Source: Burkholderia contaminans
Lineage (GTDB): Bacteria > Pseudomonadota > Gammaproteobacteria > Burkholderiales > Burkholderiaceae
Direction: 5' to 3'
DNA: 64,000 nucleotides
NCBI RefSeq assembly: GCF_029633825.1
Contig: NZ_CP090642.1
Span: 1,116,001-1,180,000 of the forward strand
Shown here: piece by piece, positions 35,475 through 47,240 of the stretch
How the letters are laid out: every line of letters begins with the position of its first letter
Numbering within the stretch: position 1 is the first letter of the stretch
Notes under the pieces: model-generated
The model's database searches: none
Seen by the model: the letters and a program-made list of their open reading frames with translations, nothing else
Told to the model about the DNA's origin: nothing
Translations under genes and position numbers: made by a program

Positions 35475-36089
35475 TCAGTACAGCCCGGCGACCGTGCGCG
35501 CCGGAAGATCGCGATCATACGATTCGCCGTCGAACGTGCCGCCGCTCAGCCGCCGATGCATCGCACCCGCGCTCGGCAGCTGGTCACGTTCGATCTGCGT
35601 GTCCGAATCCCAGAGCCGCGAACGCACGATCGCCTTCGAGCAATGGAAATATGCCGCGTCGATGTGGATCAGCACCACCGTGCGCGGCGCCTTCCCGTCG
35701 ACGGCAAAGCGCGCGAGCAGGCCGGGCTCGGCGCTGATCGTCGCGCGGCCGTTCACGCGCAACGTCTCGCCGACGCCGGGAATCAGGAATAGCAGCGACA
35801 CGCGCGGATCGGCCACGATGTTGCGCAGCGTATCGATCCGGTTGTTGCCCGGCCGATCCGGCAGCGCGAGCGTTTTCGGATCGACGATCGACACGAATCC
35901 GGCCACATCGCCGCGCGGTGAAACATCGGTGCCGTGCGGCCCGACCGACGACAGCGCAACGAACGGCGACGCGCGCACGAACGCCTGGTAGTCGTCGTTC
36001 AGGTGGTCGATTTCCTTCCACAGTGCACGTTCGTGCGGCGTCCCGTAGATGGCCTCGAGTTGCGCGACAGTCGTGATCTCGTGAGTCAC
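35475..36089 (-). CDS. PNPOx-like FMN-binding protein (MSMEG_1061 type)
   Basis: A 204-residue split-barrel flavin-binding protein of the pyridoxamine-phosphate-oxidase-like superfamily. FVALSSVGPHGTDVSPRGDVAGFV, the loop LPDRPGNNRIDTLRNIV and VSLLFLIPGVGETLRVNGRA are the blocks shared by the MSMEG_1061-type group. Proposed activities in this group are FMN- or F420-dependent reductions. The exact reaction is unknown. The GTG start has AAGGA seven bases upstream. It is followed on the plus strand by nothing related; the nearest same-strand gene is the monooxygenase ending at 36183. Confidence 0.8.
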   Translation of the reverse strand: MTHEITTVAQLEAIYGTPHERALWKEIDHLNDDYQAFVRASPFVALSSVGPHGTDVSPRGDVAGFVSIVDPKTLALPDRPGNNRIDTLRNIVADPRVSLLFLIPGVGETLRVNGRATISAEPGLLARFAVDGKAPRTVVLIHIDAAYFHCSKAIVRSRLWDSDTQIERDQLPSAGAMHRRLSGGTFDGESYDRDLPARTVAGLY

Positions 36090-36182
36090 ATCAGCATCCT
36101 TGCGTCGATGTTGCGGCGCGGGGATGAACCGGAAGCGCCGTCCCGCCATCGTACACGCGCCGCCCGCTCGCCGTCTGGCCGT

Positions 36183-37490
36183 TCAGGCCGTCGCGGTCTC
36201 GCGCTGCAAGGCCGGCAACGCCAGGTTCGTGCGGAAATCGTCGCCGCGGTAATCGGTATCGAGCAGGTCGCGCCGGCGCAATTCGGGCAGCAGCCCGTTG
36301 AGCAGCAGGTCCTCCTGGTCGGGCTGCCCGAGCCCGTGCAGCGACAGCACGTCGACGAGCCCCGCGCGATAGCGCGTTTCGATCGCATCGGCGAGCTGTT
36401 CGGGTGTGCCGGCGACGAACCAGTGGCCGGTTTCCTGTGCGCGGATGATCAGTTCGCGCAACGTCAGGCGCTGCCGCGCATAGCCGACGAAGATCGCGAC
36501 GCGGCCGCGCCGGCGATGCACGCTGTCGATCGCCGGCAGCAGCGATCCCGGCAACGGCTGGTCGAGCGGCAGGTCGCGCAGGTCGACACCGCCGCCGAGC
36601 ATGTCGGCGAGCTTCAGCCGGCCTTGCTCGTAGTCGATGCGTTCATGCTTGTCGCGCAGCCGTCGCGCGACGTCGGCGTCGGATTCGCCGATCACCGAGT
36701 GGAACGAGTTCATCACGAGCGGCAGCCGCCCTGCCCGGCCGAATGCGGCCGCCTGCCGGTGCAGTTCGCCGACGAACGTGCGCGCATCCTCGAGCGTCGG
36801 CTGCGACGTGTAGACGACTTCCGCAAACCGCGCGCCGAGCGTCACGCCGCTCGCCGACTGCCCCGCCTGAAACAGCACGGGGCGCCGTTGCGGCGAAGGC
36901 GGCACGTTCAACGGCCCCTGCACCTGGAAGTGCGCGCCACGGTAATCGATCGGCCCGAGCTTGAGCGGATCGACCGACACGCCGCCGCTCGGCGTGCGTC
37001 GCACCGCGTCGGGATCGTTCGCGTCGAACAGCGCGTTGACGACTTCGACGAATTCGGCGGCGCGCGCATAGCGCTGCTCCGGGTCGGGCAACGCGGCGTC
37101 GCCGAAATTCTCCTCGCCGACCGACGACGTCACCGCGTTCCACGCGGCGCGGCCGCCGCTCACGTGATCGAGCGTGCCGATCAGCCGCGCAAGGTTGTAC
37201 GGATGGTGATACGTGGTCGACACCGTCGCGACGAGCCCGATGGCCGACGTCGCCTGGCTCAGCGCGGCCAGCGCGACGATCGGCTCCTGGCTGCCGGTGC
37301 TGCCGGCGAGCCCGGCCGGATCGGCCTGCAACAGGTCGGCCGTGAAGAGGCCGGTGATCTTTTCGGCTTCCGCCTTGCGCGCGAGCGCCGCCGCGCGACG
37401 CATGCCTTGCGCAGGATCCGCATCGCCCGGCGCAGCCAGCACGCTCGCGGCGCCGACGAGCGTCTTCAGCCGTCTGCGTGTATCGCTCAT
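36183..37490 (-). CDS. NtaA/SnaA/DszA-family FMN-dependent monooxygenase (first copy)
   Basis: A 435-residue class C flavoprotein monooxygenase. Family blocks are GLVATVSTTYHHPYNLARLIGTLDHVSGGRAAWNAVTS, FQVQGPLNVPPSPQRRPVLFQAG and the C-terminal FVAGTPEQLADAIETR. Such enzymes use FMNH2 from a separate reductase and oxidise nitrilotriacetate, dibenzothiophene sulfone, pristinamycin or S-alkyl-cysteine-like compounds. The N-terminus starting MSDTRRRLK differs from the usual one (an HLGAF-like strand is missing), so the first strand may be atypical or the gene may be 5'-eroded. GGAG lies seven bases before the chosen ATG. It is divergent from the MsnO8-type gene. Confidence 0.8.
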   Translation of the reverse strand: MSDTRRRLKTLVGAASVLAAPGDADPAQGMRRAAALARKAEAEKITGLFTADLLQADPAGLAGSTGSQEPIVALAALSQATSAIGLVATVSTTYHHPYNLARLIGTLDHVSGGRAAWNAVTSSVGEENFGDAALPDPEQRYARAAEFVEVVNALFDANDPDAVRRTPSGGVSVDPLKLGPIDYRGAHFQVQGPLNVPPSPQRRPVLFQAGQSASGVTLGARFAEVVYTSQPTLEDARTFVGELHRQAAAFGRAGRLPLVMNSFHSVIGESDADVARRLRDKHERIDYEQGRLKLADMLGGGVDLRDLPLDQPLPGSLLPAIDSVHRRRGRVAIFVGYARQRLTLRELIIRAQETGHWFVAGTPEQLADAIETRYRAGLVDVLSLHGLGQPDQEDLLLNGLLPELRRRDLLDTDYRGDDFRTNLALPALQRETATA

Positions 37491-37816
37491 GATGCGGCTC
37501 CGGCATGCGCCGCAGGTCGGCCGGTTGACATGATTCGCTCGTTCATCGGTATTCCCCACGATTGCGTTCGATCGGCGGACCCGAGCCGGCACCATGCTGC
37601 CGGCGATCACGCGCCGGGGCATCCGGCAGGGTCCATGCGTGCGCCGCAAGGCGCGTAGCCATCGACCATAACGCAGGCCACCCGGTGAGCCGGAACGAAT
37701 ATTTTCGGCTTTCGATATTCTTCTTGATTGTTTGACCGTGCAAACGGCGTCGAAAAATAATCCGGCATGCCTAACCAGTTGATCGTGCCGCTTCGAACCG
37801 CGCCGGTCGCACCCTC
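37491..37816. other. Divergent promoter region of flavoenzyme cassette
   Basis: 326 bases between divergently transcribed monooxygenases. The stretch 37690-37780 is distinctly AT-rich and probably holds the promoters. No gene and no copy of the island operator were seen. Confidence 0.5.
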
Positions 37817-38968
37817 ATGACGTCCGACGCCCCTCATTCCGCCGCAGCGCTACCCGCCCTCCCGTTTCGCCTGAGCGTGCTCGACAAGAGCCCCGTCGCA
37901 CCGGGCGAAACCGCCGTGGAGGCACTCGCGCGCAGCGTGTCGCTCGCGCGCTTCGCCGACGATGCGGGCTATCACCGCTACTGGCTCGCCGAGCATCACA
38001 ACACGGCCGCGCTCGCATGCCCGTCGCCGGAAATCCTGATCGCGCATGTGCTCGCACACACGCGGCGAATTCGTGTCGGATCGGGCGGCGTGATGCTGCA
38101 GCACTACAGCCCGTACAAGATCGCGGAGAACTTCAACCTGCTCGCGTCACTTGCGCCCGATCGCGTCGATCTCGGCATCGGCAAGGCGCCGGGCGGGCTG
38201 CCGTTGTCGACGCGCGCGCTGCAGGCCGGCTACGACCCGGCGCAACGCGCGTCGTTCGCCGAACTCGCAGCCGAGCTGAAGCGCCATCTCGACGGCAGCG
38301 GCACGCCGCCGGACGACGCGGGGCACACGGACGCCACGCTGCACGCGACACCGTTTCCGCCCGTGGCCGCCCAACCGTTCCTGCTCGGCGCGAGCGCCGA
38401 AAGCGCCGCGCTGGCCGCCCAGCTCGGCTGGGCGTTCGTCTATGCGTCGCACCTCAACGCATCCACCGCCGATCTGGAACGGAGCTTCGACGCATACCGC
38501 CACGCATCGGGCGGCCGCACGCCGCTGCTCGCCGTATCCGTGATCGTCGCAGCCACGCGCGAAGCGGCCGCGCGACTCGCGAGCGGGCATCAGGGCTTTC
38601 GCGTGCAAGTGGGCGACACGCCGGCGGTCAACGTCGGCAGTCTCGAACAGGCACACGCGTACATCCGCCAGGCGGGGGACGGGCCGCATCGGATCGACGC
38701 GCGCGAGACGCGGATCGTGCACGGCACGCGCGACGACGTGCTGCGCGAACTCGACACGCTGCATCGCCGCCACGGGATCGCGGAATTCGTCGTCGACACA
38801 CCGCTTGCCGATGCAGCGCCGAGGATTGCGTCGCTGCGGCTTCTGGCCGGTGCGTCGGCGGACAGCGGCGACCCCGCGGCGTCACGACGCGCGACCGAAG
38901 AAACGCCACGGACACCGCACACCGCCGCCGTCACCCGTCAACCCGACCTCGAAGGCGCCGCACGATGA
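37817..38968 (+). CDS. MsnO8-type LLM flavin-dependent oxidoreductase
   Basis: A 383-residue luciferase-like monooxygenase of the MsnO8 subgroup: LSVLDKSPVAPGETA, YHRYWLAEHHNTAALACPSPEILIAH, RIRVGSGGVMLQHYSPYKIAENF and DRVDLGIGKAPGGLP. It lies at the head of a plus-strand operon of acetyltransferase, ABC importer and a second NtaA-type enzyme. Its stop codon overlaps the acetyltransferase start (ATGA), indicating translational coupling. The C-terminal 40 residues are low-complexity, beyond the family core. Confidence 0.87.
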   Translation: MTSDAPHSAAALPALPFRLSVLDKSPVAPGETAVEALARSVSLARFADDAGYHRYWLAEHHNTAALACPSPEILIAHVLAHTRRIRVGSGGVMLQHYSPYKIAENFNLLASLAPDRVDLGIGKAPGGLPLSTRALQAGYDPAQRASFAELAAELKRHLDGSGTPPDDAGHTDATLHATPFPPVAAQPFLLGASAESAALAAQLGWAFVYASHLNASTADLERSFDAYRHASGGRTPLLAVSVIVAATREAAARLASGHQGFRVQVGDTPAVNVGSLEQAHAYIRQAGDGPHRIDARETRIVHGTRDDVLRELDTLHRRHGIAEFVVDTPLADAAPRIASLRLLAGASADSGDPAASRRATEETPRTPHTAAVTRQPDLEGAAR

Positions 38969-39540
38969 CCGATACGATCCGCATTGCCGGCGCCGACGAC
39001 GTGCCGGCCCTTTATGCGTTGCTGCAGGACGCGTATGCGCCGCTCGTGCCGCAGGGCGTGCTCTTCAACATCGTTCGCTCGCCGATCGAGCACGTCGCGC
39101 AGACCGTTGCGCGCGAAACGACCTTCGTGCTCGAACGCGCCGGCGCCGACGGCCGCCGCGCGCCTGCCGCGACGCTGACCGTGCGGTTCCCGTGGGTGTC
39201 CGGCGAGCGCCACCGCACGCCGTATCCGTTCCTGCACTGGTTCGCGGTGGCGCCCGCGTTCAAGCGGCAGGGACTCGGCCTCGCACTGCTCGACCACGTC
39301 GAAGCACAATTCCTGACCGAACAGGTCAAGGCGCCCGCGACCTATCTCGCGACCGCCACCAATCATCCGTGGCTGCAGCCGTACTACGAGCGGCAAGGCT
39401 ATGTCGCGTTCGACCATTCGACGAACACGCTCGGCACGCCGCTCGTCTGGCTGAGAAAGATCCTGATCCCGGATCTCTACCGGGAACCGCCGGCGGCGGA
39501 TGCCGCCCAGGGCGCCGGGCGTGTTCGCGCGAGCGCATGA
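38965..39540 (+). CDS. GNAT family N-acetyltransferase
   Basis: A 191-residue GNAT acetyltransferase. The acetyl-CoA-binding motif is AVAPAFKRQGLGLALLDHVE near residues 90-110, followed by ATNHPWLQPYYERQGYVAF. In clusters combining a GNAT enzyme with NtaA-type monooxygenases, the acetyltransferase can protect the amino group of S-alkyl-cysteines before oxidative C-S cleavage (Bacillus ytm/Sna-type pathway). Applying that here is an inference. It overlaps the preceding gene by four bases. Confidence 0.85.
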   Translation: MTDTIRIAGADDVPALYALLQDAYAPLVPQGVLFNIVRSPIEHVAQTVARETTFVLERAGADGRRAPAATLTVRFPWVSGERHRTPYPFLHWFAVAPAFKRQGLGLALLDHVEAQFLTEQVKAPATYLATATNHPWLQPYYERQGYVAFDHSTNTLGTPLVWLRKILIPDLYREPPAADAAQGAGRVRASA

Positions 39541-39632
39541 CGTTCCACGCGCTCCGTTTCGACACGCCTCTCGCACCGCGCTTCGTCGTGCCCCGTTCCA
39601 CCCGCCATGCCACTTGTAAAGGATTGCCCCGC

Positions 39633-41273
39633 ATGACCTTCGCTTTTCCGGATTTCACGCTCCGCGCGTCGCGCCGCACGGCATCGGCCGCGCTGCTGTT
39701 CGCCCTCGCCTTGCCGCCCGCGGCGTTCGCCCAGGGCACGCCCGTCACGGGCGGCACGCTGACCTGGGGCGTCGAATCCGAGCCGCGCACGCTGAATCCG
39801 CAATTGAACGGCCAGGACAAGGTCGAGCTGCTGCTGCGCAACGTGTATGAGAGCCTGCTCGCGCGCAAGCCGGACGGCAGCTTCGTGCCGTGGCTCGCGA
39901 CCGGCTACAAGGTGTCGCCCGACGGCAAGACCTACACGTTCACGCTGCGCGACGGCGTGAAGTTCAGCGACGGCGCGCCGCTCGACGCGCAGGCCGTCGC
40001 GCGCAACTTCCTGAACGCACGCAATCCGGCGTATTCGGGCGGCAGCCAGCTCGCGGCGCAGATCCTGCACGTCGCGGACGTGAAGACGCCGGACGCGCGC
40101 ACGGTCGTGATCACGCTCGACGCGCCGTATGCGCCATTCCTGACCTTCGCCGGCCGGTTCGCGCTGCTGTCGCCGAACGCGTTCGACCGGCCGAGCGTGA
40201 AAGCGGGCGGCACCGACGTCGCCGGCACCGGCCCGTTCATCCTGCGCCGCTACGTGAAGGGGCAGGAAATCGAATTCGCGAAGAATCCCGACTATCGCTG
40301 GGCGCCGCCGACGGCGGGCCATCAAGGCCCGGCCTACCTCGACCGGATCGTCTACCGGTTCCTGCCGGAATCGTCGGTGCGCACCGGCGCGCTGCTGTCC
40401 GGCCAGGTCGACGTGATCGAGGGCGTATCCGGCAACGACGCGGCATTGATCCGCAAGAACCCGGACTTCACCTACCAGCACGCGCTGAACACCGGCACGC
40501 CGTACTCGCTGTTCCTGAACGTCGGCTACGGCCCCACGCAGGACGTGAAGGTGCGCCGCGCGCTGCTCGAAGGGCTCGACACGACCGGCATCGTGCAGTC
40601 GATCTATCGCGGCGAGCGGACGCGCGCATGGGGCATCACGTCGCCGATCGACCCGCTCTACGACGCACGCATCGAGAAGACCTACGGCAACAATCCGAAG
40701 CTTGCCAACCAGTTGCTCGACGAGGCCGGCTGGAGCGCACGCGACAGCGGCGGCTACCGCACGAAGAACGGCGAACGGCTGACGATCGCGGTGATCCAGG
40801 CGCAGGCGACCGTGCGCGACCAGCGCGACGTGCTGCTGCAGGCGCTGCAGGCGCAGGCGCGGCAGCGGCTCGGCGTCGACCTGAAGATCCAGTACGTCGA
40901 CGACGGCACGTACGTCGAGGCGCGCAAGACCGGCAAGTTCGGCTCGATCGCGAACTCGAACACGCCGCCGGACGGCATCGACATCGAAGGCCATTACCTG
41001 CCCGTCGATCGCGGCGGCGCGCTGAACTACAGCCGCGCGGCGGCGCCGGAACTGACGCGCTGGCTGCAGGCGGCCGCGCGCACGCAGAACGTCGCGGAGC
41101 GCAAGACGCTGTACGGCGAGCTGCAGCGCTTCGCGATCAACGAGCAGGCGTACGCGGTGCCGCTGTACGAACCGGAGGACCAGATCGCCGCCGCGAAGGC
41201 CGTCCAGGGCCTGCGCTTCCGCCCGTTCGCGCAGATGCCCGAGAACCCGTACGACGTGTGGGTGAAAAAGTAA
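39633..41273 (+). CDS. ABC importer substrate-binding protein (DppA/OppA type)
   Basis: A 546-residue family 5 extracellular solute-binding protein with a signal peptide (basic start, hydrophobic core, cleavage near AAFAQGTP). Typical blocks are LTWGVESEPRTLNPQLNG, VYESLLARKPDGSFVPWLATGYKVSPDGKTYTF and AGTGPFILRRYVKGQEIEFAKNPDYR. It delivers a peptide-like, nickel-chelate or glutathione-like ligand to the permeases encoded next. It lies 92 bp after the acetyltransferase gene. Confidence 0.9.
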   Translation: MTFAFPDFTLRASRRTASAALLFALALPPAAFAQGTPVTGGTLTWGVESEPRTLNPQLNGQDKVELLLRNVYESLLARKPDGSFVPWLATGYKVSPDGKTYTFTLRDGVKFSDGAPLDAQAVARNFLNARNPAYSGGSQLAAQILHVADVKTPDARTVVITLDAPYAPFLTFAGRFALLSPNAFDRPSVKAGGTDVAGTGPFILRRYVKGQEIEFAKNPDYRWAPPTAGHQGPAYLDRIVYRFLPESSVRTGALLSGQVDVIEGVSGNDAALIRKNPDFTYQHALNTGTPYSLFLNVGYGPTQDVKVRRALLEGLDTTGIVQSIYRGERTRAWGITSPIDPLYDARIEKTYGNNPKLANQLLDEAGWSARDSGGYRTKNGERLTIAVIQAQATVRDQRDVLLQALQAQARQRLGVDLKIQYVDDGTYVEARKTGKFGSIANSNTPPDGIDIEGHYLPVDRGGALNYSRAAAPELTRWLQAAARTQNVAERKTLYGELQRFAINEQAYAVPLYEPEDQIAAAKAVQGLRFRPFAQMPENPYDVWVKK

Positions 41274-41326
41274 GCGAGCAAGCTACACCGGTCCGTCGCA
41301 CGCGGCACCGGCAGGAGAAGCCGAGC

Positions 41327-42355
41327 ATGAACCATCCGAGCGCCGTACCTGTTTCCGCTCATGACGCCGCGGCGCCCACGCCCGCCGCGCCGCCCGCATC
41401 GCCACCGGCCGCGTGGCGCCGCGTGCTGCGCTCGCCGGTGGCGACGCGGCTCGCCACCGGCGTACTGGTGCTGTGGGCCGCGATCACGCTGTCGTTCGCG
41501 GCCGTGCACGTCGCGCCCGGCGACATCGTCAGCATCCTGATCGGCGAGCAGCTGAGCACACCGCAGATCGAAGCCGCGATCCGCCGGGAATGGGGGCTCG
41601 ACGAGCCGCTGCCGCTGCAATACCTGCACTACCTGTGGCGGGTGCTGCACGGCGACTTCGGCCGCTCCTACATCCTGAACACCGACGTCGCGCCGCTCGT
41701 GATCGGCCAGCTGTGGCCGACGCTGAAACTCACGGGCGCGGCGCTCGTCGTGACGCTCGTGTTCGCGGTCGGCCTCGCGGTGCTGACGGCCGGCCGCCGC
41801 TGGGCCGGGCGGGCGGCGTCCGGCGTCGAGCTGCTGCTCGCGTCGACGCCGTCGTTCTGGCTCGGGATCATGCTGCTGTTCGTGTTCAGCTTCACGCTGA
41901 AGCTGTTCCCGGTCGCCGGCGATCGGGGCTTCGCGTCGCTCGTGCTGCCGGCGCTGTCGCTCGGGCTCGCGCAGGGCGCGGTGATCGGCCGCGTGCTGCG
42001 CCAGGGCATCGAGCGCGCGCTCGACGAGCCGTATGCGCTGACCGTGCGCTCGTGGGGCATCGGCGAGCTCGCGCTGCGCGTGCGGCATGCGCTGCGCCAC
42101 GCGGCGCTGCCGGCCGTCACGCTCGCCGGCTGGCTCGTCGGCGGGCTGCTGAGCGGCGCGGTGATCACCGAGCAGGTGTTCGGCCGGCCCGGCCTCGGCA
42201 AGATCACCGTCGACGCGGTGCTGTCGAAGGACATGCCGGTGATCCTCGCGATCGCGATCCTGTCGGCGGCGATCTATGTCGCGCTCAGCACCGCCGTCGA
42301 CCTGCTTTATCTGCTGATCGACCCCCGCCTGCGCGACCGCCGCGCGCGGCATTGA
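41327..42355 (+). CDS. ABC importer permease (DppB type)
   Basis: A 342-residue inner-membrane permease with about six helices and a proline/alanine-rich cytoplasmic N-terminus (about residues 1-30). Family blocks are LWRVLHGDFGRSYI, the GxxxA-type coupling region ALRHAALPAVTLAGW and GAVITEQVFGRPGLGKI, as in DppB/OppB. AGGAGAAG lies shortly before the ATG. It is the first of two permeases. Confidence 0.9.
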   Translation: MNHPSAVPVSAHDAAAPTPAAPPASPPAAWRRVLRSPVATRLATGVLVLWAAITLSFAAVHVAPGDIVSILIGEQLSTPQIEAAIRREWGLDEPLPLQYLHYLWRVLHGDFGRSYILNTDVAPLVIGQLWPTLKLTGAALVVTLVFAVGLAVLTAGRRWAGRAASGVELLLASTPSFWLGIMLLFVFSFTLKLFPVAGDRGFASLVLPALSLGLAQGAVIGRVLRQGIERALDEPYALTVRSWGIGELALRVRHALRHAALPAVTLAGWLVGGLLSGAVITEQVFGRPGLGKITVDAVLSKDMPVILAIAILSAAIYVALSTAVDLLYLLIDPRLRDRRARH

Positions 42356-42368
42356 ACCGGAGATACCG

Positions 42369-43234
42369 ATGTCCACGCCCCTCGACCTGCCGTGGCGCCC
42401 GCGCGCGCCGCTCGGCGCGGCCGGCTGGCTGCGCCGCCATCCGGGCCTCGCGCTTGCGGCCGTCTACCTGCTGCTGAACGCAGTCGCGGTGATCGCCCCC
42501 GGCTGGCTCACTCGCTACGACCCGCTGGCCGCCGATCCACTGGCCGCGCAGCTCGGCAGCAGTGCCGAACACTGGCTCGGCACCGACCAGCTCGGCCGCG
42601 ACATCTTCTCGCGGGTCGTCTACGGCGCCCGCTACTCGCTGTCGATCAGCGCGGCGTCGATCGCGGTCGCGACGCTGTTCGGCACCGCGCTCGGGCTGTT
42701 CGCGGGGCTCGCGCGCGGCTGGCTCGACGAACTGATCTCGCGCTTTCTCGATGTGGTGTCGGCGTTCCCCGACCTGCTGCTCGCGCTGATGCTGATCTCG
42801 TTTACCGGCCCGGGCGCCACGAACCTCGTATTCGCGCTCGGTGTCGCGTCGGTGCCGCGTTTCGCGCGCGTGGTGCGCGCGCAGACCTTCGTCGTCGCCG
42901 GCTCCGGCTACGTCGAGCAGGCGCGCACGCTCGGCCTCGCGCCGGCGGTGCTGGTGTGGCGCCACGTGCTGCCGCACGCGATCGCGCAGGTGCCGGTGCT
43001 CGCGACCGTCGGGCTCGGCACCGCGATCATCGGCGCGTCGGGTCTGAGCTTCCTCGGCATGGGGCCGCAGCCGCCCGCCGCCGAGTGGGGGCTGATGCTC
43101 GCCGAGGGCCGCAACTACCTGTACAACGCGTGGTGGATCGCGGTCTGGCCCGGCCTCGCGATCACCGCGGCCGTCGTCGCCGTGAACGCGCTCGGCGGCT
43201 ACTGGCAGGCTCGCTTCGAACGCCGGGAGACGAC

Positions 43235-43238
<4 letters not shown>
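42369..43238 (+). CDS. ABC importer permease (DppC type)
   Basis: A 289-residue permease of the DppC/OppC group. The N-terminal helix is followed by [24 protein letters not shown] (the diagnostic GTDxxGRDxxSR block). The coupling region [20 protein letters not shown] and [20 protein letters not shown] follow. It is 13 bp behind DppB and overlaps the ATPase start by four bases. Confidence 0.92.
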
Positions 43239-44958
<1,720 letters not shown>

Positions 44959-44962
<4 letters not shown>

Positions 44963-46326
44963 CATCCGCCCCTCTTTCGTTCCTTCCCGTCATGAGCCAA
45001 CCGACTTCCGCTTCATCCCGCCCGATCCATCTCGGCGCCATCATCCAGGGCGCATCCGGCAACATGTCCGCGTGGCGGCATCCGGATGCGGTCGCCGACG
45101 CGAGCATCAACGTGACCTTCGTGCGCGAGCTCGCGCGGCAGGCCGAAGCCGCGAAGTTCGACCTGCTGTTCGTCGCCGACGGCCTGCACATCAACGCGAA
45201 ATCGATCCCGCACTTCCTGAACCGCTTCGAGCCGCTCACGCTGCTGTCGGCACTCGCGCTCGTCACCGAGCGGATCGGGCTGGTCGGCACGCTGTCGACG
45301 TCGTACAGCGATCCGTTCACCGTCGCGCGGCAGTTCTCGAGCCTCGACCACCTGAGCGACGGCCGCGCCGGCTGGAACGTCGTCACGTCGCCGCTCGAAG
45401 GCTCGGCGAAGAATTTCTCGCGCGACAAACATCCGGAGCACGCGCTGCGCTACCGGATCGCATCGGAATTCCTCACCGTGACGAAGGGGCTGTGGGACTC
45501 GTGGGAAGACGACGCGTTCGTGCGCGACAAGGCGAGCGGCGTGTTCTTCGATCCGGACAAGCTGCACACGCTGAATCACGCCGGCGAATTCTTCTCGGTC
45601 GCCGGGCCGCTGAACATCGGCCGCTCGCGACAGGGGCGCCCGATCCTGTTCCAGGCCGGCGCGTCGGACGACGGCAAGGGGGTCGCGGTCGAGCATGCCG
45701 ATGCGATCTACACGCGCCAGGAGACGATCCCGCTCGCGCAGGCGTTCTATGCGGACGTGCAGAAGCGGCTCGCGGCGCGCGGTCGCGCACCCGACAGCCT
45801 GAAGGTGTTCCAGGGCACGAGCGTGATCGTCGCGGCATCGGCCGCCGACGCGGAGGCGCAGTATCAGGACACGGCGCGGCTCGTGACGATCGACAACGCG
45901 CTCGACTATCTCGGCCGCTACTTCGATCACCACGACTTCACGCAATACGCGCTCGACGCGCCGTTCCCGGATCTCGGCGAGCTCGGCGGCAACCAGTTCC
46001 GCAGCACCACCGACACGATCAAGCGCGACGCGGCCGAGCGCGGCCTGACGCTGCGCGAGGTCGCGCTCGAGGCAGCCACGCCGCGCCCCGCGTTCGCCGG
46101 CACGCCCGAGCAGGTTGCGGACGGGTTGCAGGCGTGGGTCGATGCGCGCGCCACCGACGGCTTCATCGTGCGCGGCGGCACGCCGACGGCGTTCACCGAG
46201 TTCGCGACGAAGGTCGTGCCGATCCTGCAGGAACGTGGCGTCTACCGGCGCGATTACGAAGGCGCGACGCTACGCGAGCATCTCGGGCTCGCGTACCCGG
46301 TCAATCGCCACGCGCAAGCGGCCTGA
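44959..46326 (+). CDS. NtaA/SnaA/DszA-family FMN-dependent monooxygenase (second copy)
   Basis: A 455-residue class C flavin monooxygenase with the full family N-terminus [21 protein letters not shown] and then [46 protein letters not shown] and [24 protein letters not shown]. It keeps the N-terminal strand lacking in the copy at 36183. It is likely to oxidise the imported compound. The start overlaps the ATPase stop (ATGA); an internal ATG at 44992 is an alternative. It is the last gene of the importer operon. Confidence 0.9.
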
Positions 46327-46338
46327 ATGCCGGCCGCA

Positions 46339-46380
46339 CGGGGCGGGCGCATCGGGCAGCCGCCTGCCCGACCCGCCCCG
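46339..46380. terminator. Bidirectional terminator hairpin
   Basis: An interrupted stem: CGGGGCGGG pairs with CCCGCCCCG, then a bulge CGCA, then TCGGGCAG pairs with CTGCCCGA around a CCGC loop. It begins 13 bp after the monooxygenase stop and lies between convergent genes. Confidence 0.65.
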
Positions 46381-46428
46381 GCGATCGGCTTCGGGCAACG
46401 ACGTCGAATGGCAGCAGCAGCCCCCTGC

Positions 46429-47184
46429 CTACACCCTCCCCGCCAGATGAAACCGTGACGCCGGATGCCACAGCTGCACCGACGTCGCGACCTGCCCGCC
46501 GACCCACGTGCGCCGCCGCAGCAGCAGGCACGGTTCGCCGATTTCCATCACGAGGTGCCGGCGCACCTGCGCATCGGGCTTCTGCGCGTAGATGCGGAAT
46601 TCCGCACGCTGGATCGGCGCGAGCCGCACCATGTAGTGGTTCGGCGTCTCGACCGTGAAATCCTGCTCGAGATACGCGGGAAACAGCGCCGGATTGACGT
46701 AGCGATCCTCGAACTGGATCGGCTCGCCCTCCTCGCAATGCACGATGCGCGAATGAAACACCGGCCCCGTGCGCAGCCCGAGCGCTTCGATCGCTTCGGG
46801 ATCGTCGCTGCTTTCGAGCGTCATCACGCGCGCACTGTGCCGATGGCCGCGCTCGGCGATCTCGTCCGCGATGTTGCGGATCTCGAGCACCGTCGATTCG
46901 TAATGACGGCGCTCGACAAAGGTGCCTGCGCCCTGGATGCGGGTCAGCACGCGCTCGGCAGTCAGCTCGCGCAGCGCGCGCGACACGGTCATCCGCGCCA
47001 CGCCGAACTCCTTGACCAGTTCGGCCTCGGTCGGAATCGCGCCGCCGGGCTTCCAGTCGCCGTTGGCGATCCGCTCGACCACGTAGCGCTTGATCTGCTG
47101 GTAGGCCGGCAGCGCGCGCGCCGGCACGTCGTCGCCCGGTACGGCCTCCGGCCGGGCCGCCGTGTATCGTTCCGCTTCGTTCAT
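46429..47184 (-). CDS. GntR family (HutC/UTRA) transcriptional regulator
   Basis: A 251-residue GntR-type regulator. The winged helix (about 25-95) contains IPTEAELVKEFGVARMTVSRALREL and IQGAGTFV. The UTRA ligand domain shows FHSRIVHCEEGEPIQFEDRYVNP and HYMVRLAPIQRAEFRI, which are close to HutC. HutC represses histidine-use genes and responds to urocanate, so here it probably responds to the lyase product or the transported amino acid. It is the last gene of the minus-strand operon that begins with the binding protein at 51993. Candidate operators lie upstream of that first gene. Confidence 0.88.
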   Translation of the reverse strand: MNEAERYTAARPEAVPGDDVPARALPAYQQIKRYVVERIANGDWKPGGAIPTEAELVKEFGVARMTVSRALRELTAERVLTRIQGAGTFVERRHYESTVLEIRNIADEIAERGHRHSARVMTLESSDDPEAIEALGLRTGPVFHSRIVHCEEGEPIQFEDRYVNPALFPAYLEQDFTVETPNHYMVRLAPIQRAEFRIYAQKPDAQVRRHLVMEIGEPCLLLRRRTWVGGQVATSVQLWHPASRFHLAGRV

Positions 47185-47240
47185 GCGCCCTCGATCGAAT
47201 GAAGATGGGATGACCTGCCGGCCGCCGCAGCGCCGCTGCG

